Shown: piece after piece, positions 53,308-64,000 of the stretch
Numbering within the stretch: the first letter of the stretch is position 1
Layout of the letters: each line of letters begins with the position of its first letter
Source: Dendrolimus kikuchii
Lineage: Eukaryota; Arthropoda; Insecta; Lepidoptera; Lasiocampidae
DNA length: 64,000 bases
Assembly: GCA_019925095.2 (NCBI GenBank)
Contig: CM034389.1
Location: forward strand, 26,338,935-26,402,934
Direction: 5' to 3'
Made by a program: the position numbers and the translations under genes
Notes under the pieces: generated by a model
What the model saw: only the letters and a program-made list of their open reading frames with translations
Told to the model about the DNA's origin: nothing
Database searches by the model: none

Positions 53308-55370
53308 TAAGTGGCAAGGATAAAAGTATATTTGTCTCTCTGTTTGTTATCCTTTTACGGAAAGACTTTTGGACCGATTTGGCTGATACTCGGTACATAT
53401 GTAATTTGAATACCGAGGGTGGACATGGGATATTTTTCATCCCGGATGATGGGATAGATTTTGGGATAGATTTATGTAAAGTTTATCCCGGAAACTAGGA
53501 TAGGTTTTTTATTTGTGGTTGGCCATTTTCGTCATTTTGTTTATTTTGGTCAATTTGGTCGTTTAGGTAGTTTTGATTAGTTTAGTTGTTTTGGTAGTTG
53601 TGGTAGTTTTGGTTGGTAGTTTTGCTATTTTCGGTAGTTTATGCTGGTAGTTTTGGTAGTTTCGGTTGTTTTGGTAGTCGTGATAGTTTTGGTAGTTGTG
53701 GTAGTTTTGTTTAGTAGATTTGGTAGTTTCGGTAGATTTGGTAGTTGTGGTAGTTTTGATTGGTAGATTTAGTTATTGTAGTAGTTTAGGTAGTTGTGGT
53801 AGTTTTGGTTTGTAGATTTGATAGTTATGGTAGTTTTGGTTGGTAGATTTGGTTATTTTGGTAGTTGTGGTAGTTTTGATAGTTGTGGTAGTTTTGGTTT
53901 GTAGATTTGGTAGTTTTGGTTGGTCGATTTGGTATATTCGGTTGTTTTGGTAGTTGTGGTAGTTTTGGTAGTTTTGACAGTTGTGGTAGTTTTGGTAGTT
54001 TTGATAGTTGTAGTAGTTTTGATAGTTGTGGTAGTTTTGGTAGTTTTTATAGTTGTGGTAGTTTTGGTAGTTGTGGTAGTTTTGGTAGTTGTGGTAGTTT
54101 TGGTAGTTTTGATAGTTGTGGTAGTTTTGGTAGTTGTGGTAGTTTTGGTAGTTTTGATAGTTGTGGTATTTTTGGTAGTTTTGATAGTTGTGGTAGTTTT
54201 GGTAGTTGTGGTAGTTTTGGTAGTTTTGATAGTTGTGGTAGTTTTGGTAGATTTGATAGTTGTGGTAGTTTTGGTAGTTGCGGTAGTTTTGATAGTTGTG
54301 GTAGTTTTGGTAGTTGTGGTAGTTTTAGTAGTTTTGATAGTTGTGGTAGTTTTGGTAGATTTGATAGTTGTGGTATTTTTGGTAGTTTTGATAGTTGTGG
54401 TAGTTTTGGTAGTTGTGGTAGTTTTGGTAGTTTTGATAGTTGTGGTAGTTTTGATAGTTTTGATAGTTGTGGTAGTTTTGGTAGTTTTGGTAGTTGTGGT
54501 AGTTTTGGTAGTTTTTATAGTTGTGGTAGTTTTGATAGTTGTGGTAGTTTTGGTAGTTGTGGTAGTTTTGGTAGTTGTGGTAGTTTTGGTAGTTTTGATA
54601 GTTGTGGTAGTTTTGGTAGTTGTGGTAGTTTTGGTAGTTTTGATAGTTGTGGTAGTTTTGGTAGTTGTGGTAGTTTTGGTAGTTTTGATAGTTGTGGTAG
54701 TTTTGGTAGATTTGATAGTTGTGGTAGTTTTGGTAGTTGCGGTAGTTTTGATAGTTGTGGTAGTTTTGGTAGTTGTGGTAGTTTTGGTAGTTTTGATAGT
54801 TGTGGTAGTTTTGGTAGTTTTGATAGTTGTGGTAGTTTTGTTAGTTTTGGTAGTTGTGGTAGTTTTGGTAGTTTTGATAGTTGTGGTAGTTTTGGTAGTT
54901 TTGATAGTTGTGGCAATTTAGGTAGTTGTGGCAGTTTTAATTGGTGGATTTGGTAGTTTTGGTTGGTAATTTGGTAGTTTCGGTAGTTTTAGTACGTTTG
55001 GTAGTTTTGGTCGTTTGTGTAGTTTACACAATATTTAGTTATATAAATAGAACTAGAACGGGTTGAAATAAGGTATTAATGGTTGTATGGGGGATCAATC
55101 ATTTATCAAGTTTATAGATATAAAAATTCATAATCTTTAAAAAAATGCGACTTTCACTCGATCTGTCTGTCTGAATACCGAAAATGGACATAGATACTAT
55201 TCATCCCGGTAGATGGGATAGTTTGCGATATAAAATGAAGTAAATCTTCCGAGGGCAAATAGCACCAACATAAAAATACAATACAATATATCCTGTATTA
55301 ACGCCTGCTCTTAAAACAAGAGGTACGCACTAGAGTTTGACGCGCGGCGGAGCCGCGGGGTAAACTCTAG
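53308..55370 (+). mobile_element. Probable non-autonomous Helitron carrying a minisatellite
   Basis: Left and right parts (53370-53500 and 55140-55220) share GAATACCGA, a TGGACAT motif and a TTCATCCCGG..GATGGGATAG block. The right end has hairpin CGCGGC-GGA-GCCGCG (55343-55357) and CTAG then T (55367-55371). ACTAGAGTTT (55329) and AAACTCTAGT (55362) also pair around it. The 5' end is approximate. Confidence 0.5.
53508..55030 (+). repeat. GGTAGTTTT-type 9-bp minisatellite, 1.5 kb
   Basis: Built from 9-bp units GGTAGTTTT, GATAGTTGT and GGTAGTTGT. A longer block recurs at 459 bp (51 units), for example the variant TTGCGGTAG around 54281 and 54740. Because 9 is a multiple of three and stops are absent, several frames stay open (up to 349 codons), all low-complexity. 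Not a gene. Confidence 0.9.
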
Positions 55371-55437
55371 TTATATATAAATTGGATTTTTTTCTGGGAT
55401 TCAAAGAAGGAACAAACAAAGCCACGGTCACGTTATA

Positions 55438-55788
55438 TCTATATATTAATACGTGAAGCAAACAATTTGTTTTTAAGAAAATTGCGCGGGCGGAGGAGTA
55501 TTAAATTTCGCACACTTATATTTACATAGAGAAGAAGCGACGAATGCTAATATATTTTTTTTAATTTTACATAATTCAATAAAAAAATCCTTACACACAC
55601 TACCATGTATTTGACACACACACGCATATATACTCTTTTGTTTATTGTTAAAGTCAAATTAACAGCGTAGCCTTGGTGAAATCTGTGATTATAGAAGTGT
55701 AGTCTTTGACAACAGAACCTTAATAATAATCAAGCTTATAATTTAAATTAATTATTATGGTTGAATTTCGACCACCGCCGACCACTAG
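55438..55788 (+). mobile_element. Non-autonomous Helitron, family D
   Basis: Starts TCTATATATTAATACGTG after A. Ends with hairpin GGTTGAATTTCGACC and CCGACCACTAG before T. Confidence 0.8.
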
Positions 55789-55810
55789 TACCTATTAATC
55801 ATAATTTTAT

Positions 55811-56118
55811 CCGTGCAGGAACGGAGAAAGAATACAATTTCTTGCGGCCAGGCGGCCTGTCGTAAGAGGCGACAAAACAACCCACAGCCAGGTGGTAGGT
55901 CATTTGCCCGACTGGATGGCTACCACCCCTCGTGTAAAGTATGTCGCCATAACAACCTTGAGTTGTGTTCTGGCATTAGTGACCAGGTTCCAGTCTCCCT
56001 TAAGAGAGCAGCAGCGCATTTGTAGCGCCTTCGGTGTTGCAAATGTCCATAGGCGATGTTAACCGCTTTCCATCAAGTGGGCCGTCTGCCTCTCTGCTGA
56101 ACTCCTGCAATAAAAAAT
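55811..56118 (+). mobile_element. Family B SINE-like element, full length
   Basis: From ATCCGTGCAGGAACGGAG to CTCCTGCAATAAAAAA. Well preserved. Confidence 0.8.
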
Positions 56119-56389
56119 AACATGGAAGTGTGGAAAAAGATTACCTTTTCCTCTTAGGTTAAAATATTTACGCAAAACTTCCTAAAAAAATTCATAAGTC
56201 ATAAATCCCTAGTCTGGGCATTTTTCAGAAAGCCGTTTTAAGGAAAATCCCTTTGACATTCATTCGAGATGTATTATAAGAAAAGTGGTTTTCTATTTAG
56301 AGTATATTTTTTATGATTTAACGTTTTTATTATTTAAGTATTTCATTATCAATTTTTATACACTTTCAAACTATCAACTAATACAATAT
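56119..56389. other. No clear feature
   Basis: AT-rich spacer. Confidence 0.3.
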
Positions 56390-56617
56390 GGCTCCGGGTT
56401 TGATTCCTGGCATGGTAAATTTCGTCAACGAACTTTCCGATCAATAGCAGAAGGTGATGTCAGGAGCCTTGAGAACAGACGAGCGTGCATGACAAGAGTT
56501 ATGAATGTCAAAGAAGCAAGTGAGGTGTGTAAGAATAAGCCTAAATGGCGCTCTGTTGTTCGTGCCTACCCCGCAAGGGAACTGGCGTGAAGTTATGTAT
56601 GTATGTAACTTTCCGAT
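56390..56617 (+). mobile_element. Family C fragment with a family A insertion
   Basis: 56390-56430 holds a family C B-box region. Family A, 56442-56606, is flanked by AACTTTCCGAT on both sides (56431-56441 and 56607-56617), an 11-bp target duplication. Confidence 0.75.
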
Positions 56618-56630
56618 ATATATTTTTTAT

Positions 56631-56876
56631 AATAATAATAATAATAATCGGCAGACAAACACACATATTGCATATCTCCAAATTAAGCAAGTTACACTTC
56701 TATTATGGGTAATATACAACGGACTACTCTGGGGCCGATCCCAGATACCCAGACCATAGTAAATAACGGAGAAAATACGTTTCCGAAATTTACTATACCA
56801 GGAATCGAACCCAGAACCTCTGCGTTGCAGCGAGGTACGCCGGCAAAGGCTTAGCTCGCTCAATCACAGAGGACGT
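56631..56876 (-). mobile_element. Family C tRNA-derived SINE
   Basis: (ATA)n tail at left (minus-strand (ATT)n), head at right. B box GGTTCGATTCC intact; A box reads TGATTGAGCGA. Confidence 0.8.
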
Positions 56877-56879
56877 CAA

Positions 56880-56995
56880 TATTTACTGTGGTCTGTGTGT
56901 CTGGGATCGGTCACAGAGTGTTCAGTTGTATATTACCCATAAAACAAGCGTAACTTAGCTTGGGGATATAGAATGGGTGTGTTTGTCTGTTTTTT
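56880..56995 (+). mobile_element. Family C SINE, 3' part
   Basis: Plus-strand partial copy (GTGTCTGGGATCGG...AAGCGTAAC) next to an opposite-strand full copy. Confidence 0.6.
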
Positions 56996-57069
56996 TTTTA
57001 ATTATGCACGGAAATATTTTGTTGACTATCATTTTAAATTATATATCTCATAATTGCTCAACATATCTT

Positions 57070-57312
57070 ACATACATACATACATACATAACTTCACGCC
57101 AGTTCCCTTGCGGGGTAGGCCCGAACAACAGAGCGCCATTTAGGCTTATTCTTACACACCTCACTTGCTTCTTTGACATTCATAACTCTTGTCATGCACG
57201 CTCGTCTGTTCTTAAGGCTCCTAACATCACCTTCTGCTAGTACACGATCAATTTGATCATGGAGGGTGTGTCGTGGCCTTCCACGACCCCTACATCCATC
57301 CACTTTTGCATC
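57070..57312 (-). mobile_element. Family A, RTE-like LINE 3' fragment
   Basis: Minus strand, long (CATA)n tail, ending at CTTTTGCAT. Confidence 0.75.
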
Positions 57313-57580
57313 AACATATCTTGTTTGAACAAATTTTTGTTGAAAGTATTTTGATGCTCTAATAGCTTGTTATTTATACGATTGTGGAAGCAAATATCGC
57401 AACATCTGTTAATAATAATATATACATCATTTAGAAACATTGACATGATTTTTAAGACCTATTATGAGACCAGGAATGGTTTCATACATCAACATTTACA
57501 CTTTGTGGTGACAACCATTAATTTTCAATAACTTCGCAATACAACACTATAGTATAACGCTGCTGATGTAGATTAAATCC
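57313..57580. other. No clear feature
   Basis: AT-rich spacer. Confidence 0.3.
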
Positions 57581-57995
57581 CTTCCATGATCAAATTGATC
57601 GTGTACTAGCAGAAGGTGATGTCAGGAGCCTTAAGAACAGACGAGCGTAAATATACCGAAAGTAGAGTAAACGCGGTCGAGATGCGAGCACTGCGCAAAA
57701 TCTGCGGAGTGACGCTCGCGGACCGCGTTCGTAATACCGAAGTAAGAAAGAGAGTTCGTCTGAAAGAGAGTGTCGGGGTGAAGGTAAGGAAAGGAACGCT
57801 CCGGTGGTTCGGGCATGTGGAAAGAATGCATGATGAAAGAATGACTAAACAGATATACAATGCAAAAGTGGATGGATGCAGAAGTCGTGGAAGGCCACGA
57901 CTCACCTTCCATGATCAAATTGATCGTGTACTAGCAGAAGGTGATGTCAGGATCCTTAAGAACAGATGAGCGTTCATGACAAGAGGGATGAATGT
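57581..57995 (+). mobile_element. Family A, RTE-like LINE, rearranged
   Basis: 57581-57650 repeats the segment from CCTTCCATGATCAAATTGAT to GACGAGCG, and 57656-57970 then begins farther upstream in the element (AGTAGAGTAAACGCGG) and runs again to the same point. An internal duplication or two joined copies. No tail. Confidence 0.7.
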
Positions 57996-58437
57996 ATGTA
58001 GATTGCACCTCCTTAGCTTACCATATACGCCCAGTAGTGTTTGAGAAGAACTGCATATATAAACAAAGGGACGGGAGAACGGAATTGATGGTTTTCAAGT
58101 ATTTCACCTACTTGGATTTTTACCTGATTAGTAAAGTGTTAAATACCATACCACAATTACTACCAGTGCTTTGTGACAAGCACGGTAGCGAACGTGATTA
58201 CCCGCTACGTCAACGATCAATTGTTGAATAAACTCACAGCAACATCCACGTAATTCAATATACGAGATTGAATGGAGGCGGATATTCTAAGCGGATCACG
58301 GCCTGATGTTCCCCATTCATACTTCATTTCACATGACGTTGCTAAAATAGAGGAATTTATTTTTGGAATTGTTCATTAATGGAAAGTTTAAATTGAAATG
58401 GGGCATAAAATACACATATTTATTTTATTTCTAAAGA
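57996..58437. other. No gene or clear repeat seen
   Basis: An 80-codon open frame to 58231 has no recognisable feature. Confidence 0.4.
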
Positions 58438-58727
58438 ACAGGAGGCTGTCGGCCTGCTTGATGTAAAGTAGTTACAGCGGCGTATAGACATTTATAACAC
58501 CAAAGTTACTACTAATGTGCAGCAGGCCGTGAAGGGCGGACTGGAACCTGGCCACTTATGCTAGAACACGACTCGAGATTTCTAAGGCGGTATAGTCTAG
58601 ACCAGGAGTGATAGCCGTCCAGACAGGCAAATAACCACCACCTGGCTATGGGTTGTTTTGTAGCCTTTTATGATAGGCAGCCTAGCCGCAGGAATCAGTA
58701 TAATTTCTGCTTTCCTACACAGATATA
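58438..58727 (-). mobile_element. Family B-related element, diverged
   Basis: Old minus-strand copy, forming a subfamily with 59148-59385 (both have GAAGGGCGGACTG.AACCTGG). Confidence 0.6.
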
Positions 58728-58756
58728 CGGATAAGCCTAAGATAGACATATTCTAT

Positions 58757-59133
58757 CCGTGCAGGAACGGAGAAAGAATATTAATTCCTGCGGCCTGTCG
58801 TAAGAGGCGACAAAACAACCCACAGCCAGGTGGTAGGGTATTTGCCCGTCAGGATGGCTATCACTCCTAGTCTAAAGTATGCAGCCATAGCAACCTTGAG
58901 TTGTGTTCCGGCATTAGTAACCAGGTTCCAGTCTCCCTTAAGAGAGCAGCAGCGCATTTGTAACACTTTTGGTGTAACAAATGTCCATAGGCGATGTAAC
59001 CGCTTTCCATCAAGTGGGCCGTCTGCCTGTCTGCTGAATTCCTGCAATAAAAAAAATATTGACCAGGTTTCAGTCTCCCTTAAGAGAGCTTAAGGGAGAC
59101 TGGAACCTTGTTACCTTGAACCTACCGCATTTG
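58757..59133 (+). mobile_element. Family B element with chimeric tail (chimera 2)
   Basis: Full 5' end at 58757, AATAAAAAAAA at 59045, then the same inverted-piece tail as at 34746-34843. Confidence 0.7.
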
Positions 59134-59147
59134 CAATAAAAAAAAAG

Positions 59148-59385
59148 ACATTTGTAACACCTAAGTTACTACTACCGTGCAGCAGATCATGAAGGGCGGA
59201 CTGAAACCTGGCCAATTATGCTAGAAGACGACTCGAGATTTCTAAGGCGGTATACTCAAGACTAGGTGTGGTAGCCGTCCGGACAGGCAAATACCCACCA
59301 CCTGGCTATGGGTTGTTTTGTAGCCTTTTACCATAGATCGCCTAGTCACAGGAATCAGTGTACTTTCTCCTTTCTTACACAGATA
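59148..59385 (-). mobile_element. Family B-related element, diverged
   Basis: Second member of the divergent subfamily, inverted relative to the chimera before it. Confidence 0.6.
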
Positions 59386-60560
59386 ACACGCGTAATCTTA
59401 TATTCATATATATCAGTATAGGTTGGCCTATACGGATAAGCCTAAGATAGACAAATATGCAATAAAAAATTGCTAAACGTGTAGCTGTGCAGTTTCCTGT
59501 CGCCTCTTTACCTTAAACTGCCATAACACATAGCGAAGTTATTTACATAGAGCAGGAAGCAAGATATTTAGTTCTCCAGTCGAACTCGGTTTGAATAGAA
59601 ACTTTTGAATATATTCGTAATTATCTATTTGTCGAGTTGTGCGATATCTCACTCAGAATCGCTTGTAATATTCAGCACTATAATCAATATATCAACGGGG
59701 TCATTTGCCGGGCGTGGTATCATCTCATCTTGTACACAGACGTTGAATATATTGCGAGATACCTATCTACAAGGTACGGGTGTCATTACGTCGATATTTC
59801 CTTATCGTAACATGATATTGCAATTTTCCCTAAGCCGGCTCGGTGGCCATTCTCATGTATATACAATCAGATGGCCCTTGAACGGAGTGTTCTGCCTTGT
59901 AACCATTAGAACCGACCGGCAGCCCTGCGATTCGAGTACTATAGGAACTGTGAAAATTATGCATCATTCGGTTTTTATGAACATGTCACTTCCAAAAGGG
60001 TAATGTATTACACCCTACATACATGTGGGATAACCACACGCCTATATACCCTGAAAGCTTCTTATAGTTATGGTATAAGTTTGTAGGCTTTATTAAGGTT
60101 CTTAAAGAAGCCTACAACCTTACTCTAACTTAATATCAATAAGACCGGTAATATATAGTTAAAAAGTCTTCAAATATCATAACGTTTTGTTAAGTCATTA
60201 GAGGGGAATACACTGTTCCGTTTCAAAAATGTAAAAAGTGCCTAACTCTTTAACTACTCATTTATTTGTTTATTTAATTTGTTTGCGAAACATACAACAA
60301 TTAATATTCTTAAATATAAAACACAAAATATCAATCAAGTTTCCACTAAAAAATAATTTATATAATAAATAAATAAAAAAATTATGTCTAGAAATTTTAT
60401 ATACTCATATAGTTATGTTGTGAAAAGTTTTGAATACTCACTCCTACAAAATGACCTGAATAAATAAATAGGTATACTGTACAATTGTTTTGTATACAGC
60501 AATTCGGATAATTATTTAAAACGTTTTGTTATAAATATTGCCATTTTCATTTAATAATAA
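59386..60560. other. No gene; small repeat traces
   Basis: 59535-59600 resembles family H. 60055-60130 holds an imperfect hairpin (TTTGTAGGCTT/AAGCCTACAA) like 18080-18150. An open frame up to 60003 has no recognisable domain. Confidence 0.4.
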
Positions 60561-60900
60561 CTAGCGGCCCCGGCAGACGTTGTCCTGCTCTGAAAAAATA
60601 AAAATCTAGAATCCGATCCCAGCGCCACCTACCGGTTCCAATTGTGGATTTAAACCATCCGGGGACCCACTCAAACACACAAAAACAAAATCACCAAAAT
60701 CGCTCCAGGTGATAAGGAGGATTCTAGAACCCGGTCTCAACACCACCTACCGGTTCCAACGGGATAACAAGTATCATATGTCCGTCTCCTGGTTCTAAGC
60801 TACCTCCCTACCAATTTTCAGCCAAATCGGTACAGCCGTTCTTGAGTTATAAATAGTGTAACTATCACGACTTTCTTTTATATATATATATATATATAGA
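60561..60900 (-). mobile_element. Complete non-autonomous Helitron with two 118-bp-type units
   Basis: On the minus strand it starts TCTATATATATATATATA, contains two copies of the GGAACCGGTAGGTGG... unit and ends with hairpin GCAGGACAACGTCTGC, a short spacer and CTAG. It gives the parent structure for the array at 28565-29483. Confidence 0.8.
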
Positions 60901-61412
60901 TATGCAGTCCAACACGAATGGACTAGCTTTAGTTATCAGTTATATTGTCCCATAGTAACAATTTGTGTTTGTATGTTGTATACCTTAATTATTATATTAA
61001 ATTAATTTTAGTAATTGTCTGCACACTTATTACATTTTTTGCCATCTAGTTGTTGTCAACTGAAGGCCAAATAATATAAGTTTTATTATTCTTTTTAATA
61101 GTTAGTTAATGAACGAGCATTGTATTAAAATATATAATAAGATTTTCATATATTTATAATGGTATCCGTCAGTAATTATAGCTAGCCATAATGGAACCCG
61201 ACTTGATTGTTTTTGCTTTGTTGTAGTAATTATGGGTAATGTCTTGTCTGTTTTCATAGTTACATACATATTTTAGTTACCGTGGATAAATAATACTAGG
61301 GAGAACAATAACCCGTCAAAAATCTTCCAAAAAAATTCTTACGGTCTTAATCACAGTGAATTAGAGTAAGTGTGAATACTTTTTTTAATTTATTTCTTTT
61401 CAAAAAAGTTTA
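60901..61412. other. No gene or clear repeat seen
   Basis: AT-rich. Nothing recognised. Confidence 0.4.
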
Positions 61413-61621
61413 TACAAACAATTACATTGCCAAACTGCAGCGCAGTTTGTCGGCACCGTTCTCGTGGATCATATTAAATTATAACTTCTGTTGATACTTA
61501 AGTAGACGTTTTTATGTAAATTCTTTAATGTAAATAAATAAATTATGTAAATTTCTAATTCTCTGAATACCGCCGTTAATCTTTATCCTCCTTATTCATA
61601 ACAGATTCAAGAGATGTATAG

Positions 61622-61987
61622 TCATTATTTAATACGTGAAGCAAAAACTTTGTACCTCTTTTTACGAAAATTGCGCGGACGGAGGAGTATGAAATTTCGC
61701 ACACTTATAGTTTATATAGAGAAGGAGTGCAGAATGCTAATATTTTTTTTAATTATGCATAAAAAATACATTAAATCAATAAAAAAAACATTACACACAC
61801 TACCATATATTTGACACACAAACGCATATAACTATATACTCCTTTGTTTATTGTTAAAGTCTAACAGTGAAGCTTTGGCAAAATCTGTGATAATAGAAGT
61901 ATAGTCTTTGGCAACAGAACCTTAATAATGTTCGAACTTATAATTTAAATTAACTATGGTCGAATTTCGACCACTGGGCGAACTAGT
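61622..61987 (+). mobile_element. Non-autonomous Helitron, family D
   Basis: From TCATTATTTAATACGTG to GGTCGAATTTCGACC, GGGCGAACTAG, then T. Confidence 0.75.
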
Positions 61988-62099
61988 ACAAACAATTACA
62001 TTGCCAAACTGCAGCGCAGTTTGTCGGCAGCGTTCTCGTGGATCATATTAAATTGTACCTTATGATTTCTGTTTTAAATACACTTTTTATATAAATTCT

Positions 62100-62855
62100 T
62101 TAATGTATTCAAATTCAAAAGTTTTTATTCAAAATAAGTTCCACTGGAGAACACTCTTTGAAGGTCATACATGTAAGTTAAAATTTAATTTTTTACTTCC
62201 TATTCTATGTACACTGCTTCGCAACGTGTTGATGCTGTAAAGGAGAAGAAGCGGCAAGAAACTCCCTAGCAACACGTCTAGCTTAATATTGTTTTTCTTT
62301 ATATTTCATATTCTATTTATATCTCAAAATTTTTTTTTTAATAAGTTTTGTACAGAAGTATGTTACAGAATCACTTTTTGAAGAATCAATGGAGTTGTAG
62401 CAAACAATGCATACTCAATAAGACCAAGGCAATAAAAGGAAAGAAAAATAATATTATAGTTATAATAATGACATGATGTGCTAAAATGGTATGCTACAAT
62501 ATGTTTCCACAAATTCCGTACAAGCATGGCAAGATTTAAAAAAAAAAGAACGTTATACAAAATTTAGTATAAGAGGTTGGAGCTAGGTGCTATGTAAATG
62601 AATTTTTGTCATTTAAATATTCTTCAATAGTGTAGTATCCCTTTTTTAACAAGATGCTTTTTAATTTAATTTTAAATTTAGTGAAAGGCAGATCTAACAT
62701 TTCACTCGGAATCTTATTGAAGAAGCGTATACCAATCCCCAAAAAAGAGGACAGTACTTTTTGTAATCTAAAGGATGCCAATTTTAGTCTATTACAATGC
62801 CTGGTGTTGAAATTGTGTACATCCTTATACTGCTTGTAGGCACTCAAATTATTAC
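62100..62855 (-). pseudogene. Family H LINE 3' end with ORF2 C-terminus
   Basis: The minus-strand frame 62590-62847 encodes NTRHCNRLKLASFRLQKVLS, GIGIRFFNKIPSEML and LKSILLKKGYYTIEEYLND, typical of CR1/Jockey-type ORF2 C-termini. An about 480-bp 3' untranslated region follows, ending in TTGAATTTGAA. 5'-truncated. Confidence 0.75.
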
Positions 62856-63084
62856 GAATAAAATAAATTATGTAAATATCTAACTCTATGAATAAGACCG
62901 TTATTCTTTATCATTCTTATTCATAATAGTTTTAAGAGATGTATAGTCTCATTAAAATTGCGTTATTAGTAATCGTATTGCGAATGATAAACACTTTTCT
63001 AACGAACCTATATACCTAGATAATAACTATGATGAATAACGGGGTATATGACTATTGGCCCATTTCTATATCTTACCAACCGTT

Positions 63085-63411
63085 CATTTGCCTTACTATA
63101 ATATCAGCCCATAAATGGAACATTTATGCTGCTGGGCTCGGGCGTGCTATTATAGGTGGAACGGACAGTATACCCGCCACGCTTGTCCAAGGCGGCTTGG
63201 CAGGTTTGACACATCGGTTATCTCGATGTGCAGTTTGCATCACGATGTTATTCTTCACCGTTGTTAGCACGTGGTAATTGTAACAATATGCACATTAGAT
63301 TAGAAAACTGACTAAGTGGTGCATGCATTCAGCCCAGGATCTAACCCGCGCCCTTTGAGTCTGGGACGCGTGCGCTGGCCATTATGCTACCACGATTATA
63401 CTATCGGTACA
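63085..63411 (-). mobile_element. Family F tRNA-headed SINE
   Basis: Minus strand. The head has a GTGGTAGCATAATGGCCAGC A-box region and a B-box-like GGTTAGATCC (one change from GGTTCGATCC). The body is that of 39535-39712. Looks complete, about 327 bp. Confidence 0.65.
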
Positions 63412-63701
63412 AAATTTCATAAGCTCCATACGAGTAATGTTAACATTCACCGAGGCAAGTGAATAATTTGTGAGATGTAGGACTGGCCATACATGAGGTC
63501 GCGACGTTTGTAAAGGTGGTTATTTATTCATGACGTTGTGAAAATCTAACCCAGGACTTTATTTATTTTTAACAGCTTCCAGTCTCACGCAGGGATATTT
63601 CCATAATCTGCGTCAGTTCATTACTTTTCGGCGGAATCTCTAGCGGCAGTGTTCAGTGTTACCAACTTAAAAAAACATTTTTTATTTTTATTTCATTGTA
63701 T
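63412..63701. other. No clear feature
   Basis: Nothing recognised. Confidence 0.3.
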
Positions 63702-63990
63702 CCGGGCAGGAACGGATAAATAACAAGATTTCCTGCGGCCGGGCGGCCTGTCGTTAGAGGCGAATAAATAATCCACAGCCAAGTAGTAGGTTATTATACC
63801 ACCCCTGGTCTAGAGTATGCCGCCATAACAGTCTTGAGTTGTGTTCCGGCATTAGTTATCAGGTTCCAGTCTCCCTTAAGAGAGCAGCAGCGCATTTGTA
63901 ATGCTTTTGGCGTTGCCATTATCTATAGGCGATGGCGACCGCTTTCTTCAGGTGGGCCGTCTACCTATCTGCTGAACTCATACAATTAAA
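63702..63990 (+). mobile_element. Family B SINE-like element
   Basis: Starts ATCCGGGCAGGAACGG. Has small internal deletions, and ends CTCATACAATTAAAA near the window edge. Confidence 0.7.
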
Positions 63991-64000
63991 AACAAACTGG

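Larger units (their letters stand above)
61413..62946. repeat. Direct duplication of about 210 bp around a Helitron
   Basis: 61413-61621 and 61988-62100 plus 62855-62946 are copies, from TACAAACAATTACATTGCC to AGAGATGTATAG. A family D Helitron fills the gap, and a family H LINE interrupts the second copy. Confidence 0.7.

Noticed and set aside
53907..54956. A 349-codon Gly-Ser-Phe/Cys-rich open frame that looks like a structural protein
   Set aside because: It is a 9-bp minisatellite without stops in several frames. Openness follows from the repeat, with no start context, signal peptide or flanking coding.
59605..60003. A 132-codon open frame
   Set aside because: No ATG at its start, no recognisable domain, and no repeat or conservation evidence in the window.

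Overview
This is AT-rich insect nuclear DNA, most probably from a moth or butterfly. The call rests on repeat families I recognise from lepidopteran genomes (judged from memory): a tRNA-derived SINE with perfect A and B boxes, RTE-like and R1/CR1/Jockey-like LINE tails, many non-autonomous Helitrons ending in CTAG, and a Pao/BEL retrotransposon. No rRNA, functional tRNA, CRISPR or bacterial-type feature was seen. Most of the 64 kb is transposon-derived, often with one element inside another.

Host genes. The only host coding sequence I can support is two related exons on the + strand, 13259-13621 and 35368-35679. Both encode the N-terminus and first two membrane segments of an FLVCR-like major-facilitator transporter. 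Each starts at its own ATG and ends at a GT splice donor in phase 0, at the same residue. No later FLVCR exon was recognised between or after them. They may be alternative first exons of one gene whose common exons lie beyond position 64000, or a tandem paralogue pair with very long introns. Everything between and after them would then be intron.

Layout. 1-13000: LINE, SINE and Helitron remnants. 13.2-13.6 kb: exon 1a. 15.7-20.3 kb: a 4.6 kb inverted-repeat transposon (TAA duplication) with a second, 3.2 kb element carrying 256-bp inverted repeats inserted in its right end. 20.8-27 kb: LINE C-termini (RTE-like, Jockey-like, R1-like). 27.6-30.4 kb: three different minisatellites (about 113, 118 and 127 bp units), one derived from a Helitron. 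32.4 and 40.2 kb: two related solo LTRs, minus strand, with matching TATA/initiator promoters. 35.4 kb: exon 1b. 42.2-43.5 kb: two R1-like LINE fragments sharing one 15-bp target sequence that is present three times. 47.5-53.2 kb: a BEL-type gag and pol with apparently intact domains, separated only by an in-frame UGA followed by CUA. 53.3-55.4 kb: a probable Helitron carrying 1.5 kb of 9-bp minisatellite. 55.4-64 kb: further Helitron, SINE and LINE copies.

Repeat labels used below: A = RTE-like LINE 3' end, tail (TATG)n, about 19 copies; B = about 315-bp SINE-like element with a fixed 5' end, tail AATAAAA; C = tRNA-derived SINE with (ATT)n tail; D, E, G = non-autonomous Helitron families; F = second tRNA-headed SINE; H = CR1/Jockey-like LINE 3' end; I = unclassified Helitron-like repeat. 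All identities and copy counts were judged by eye.
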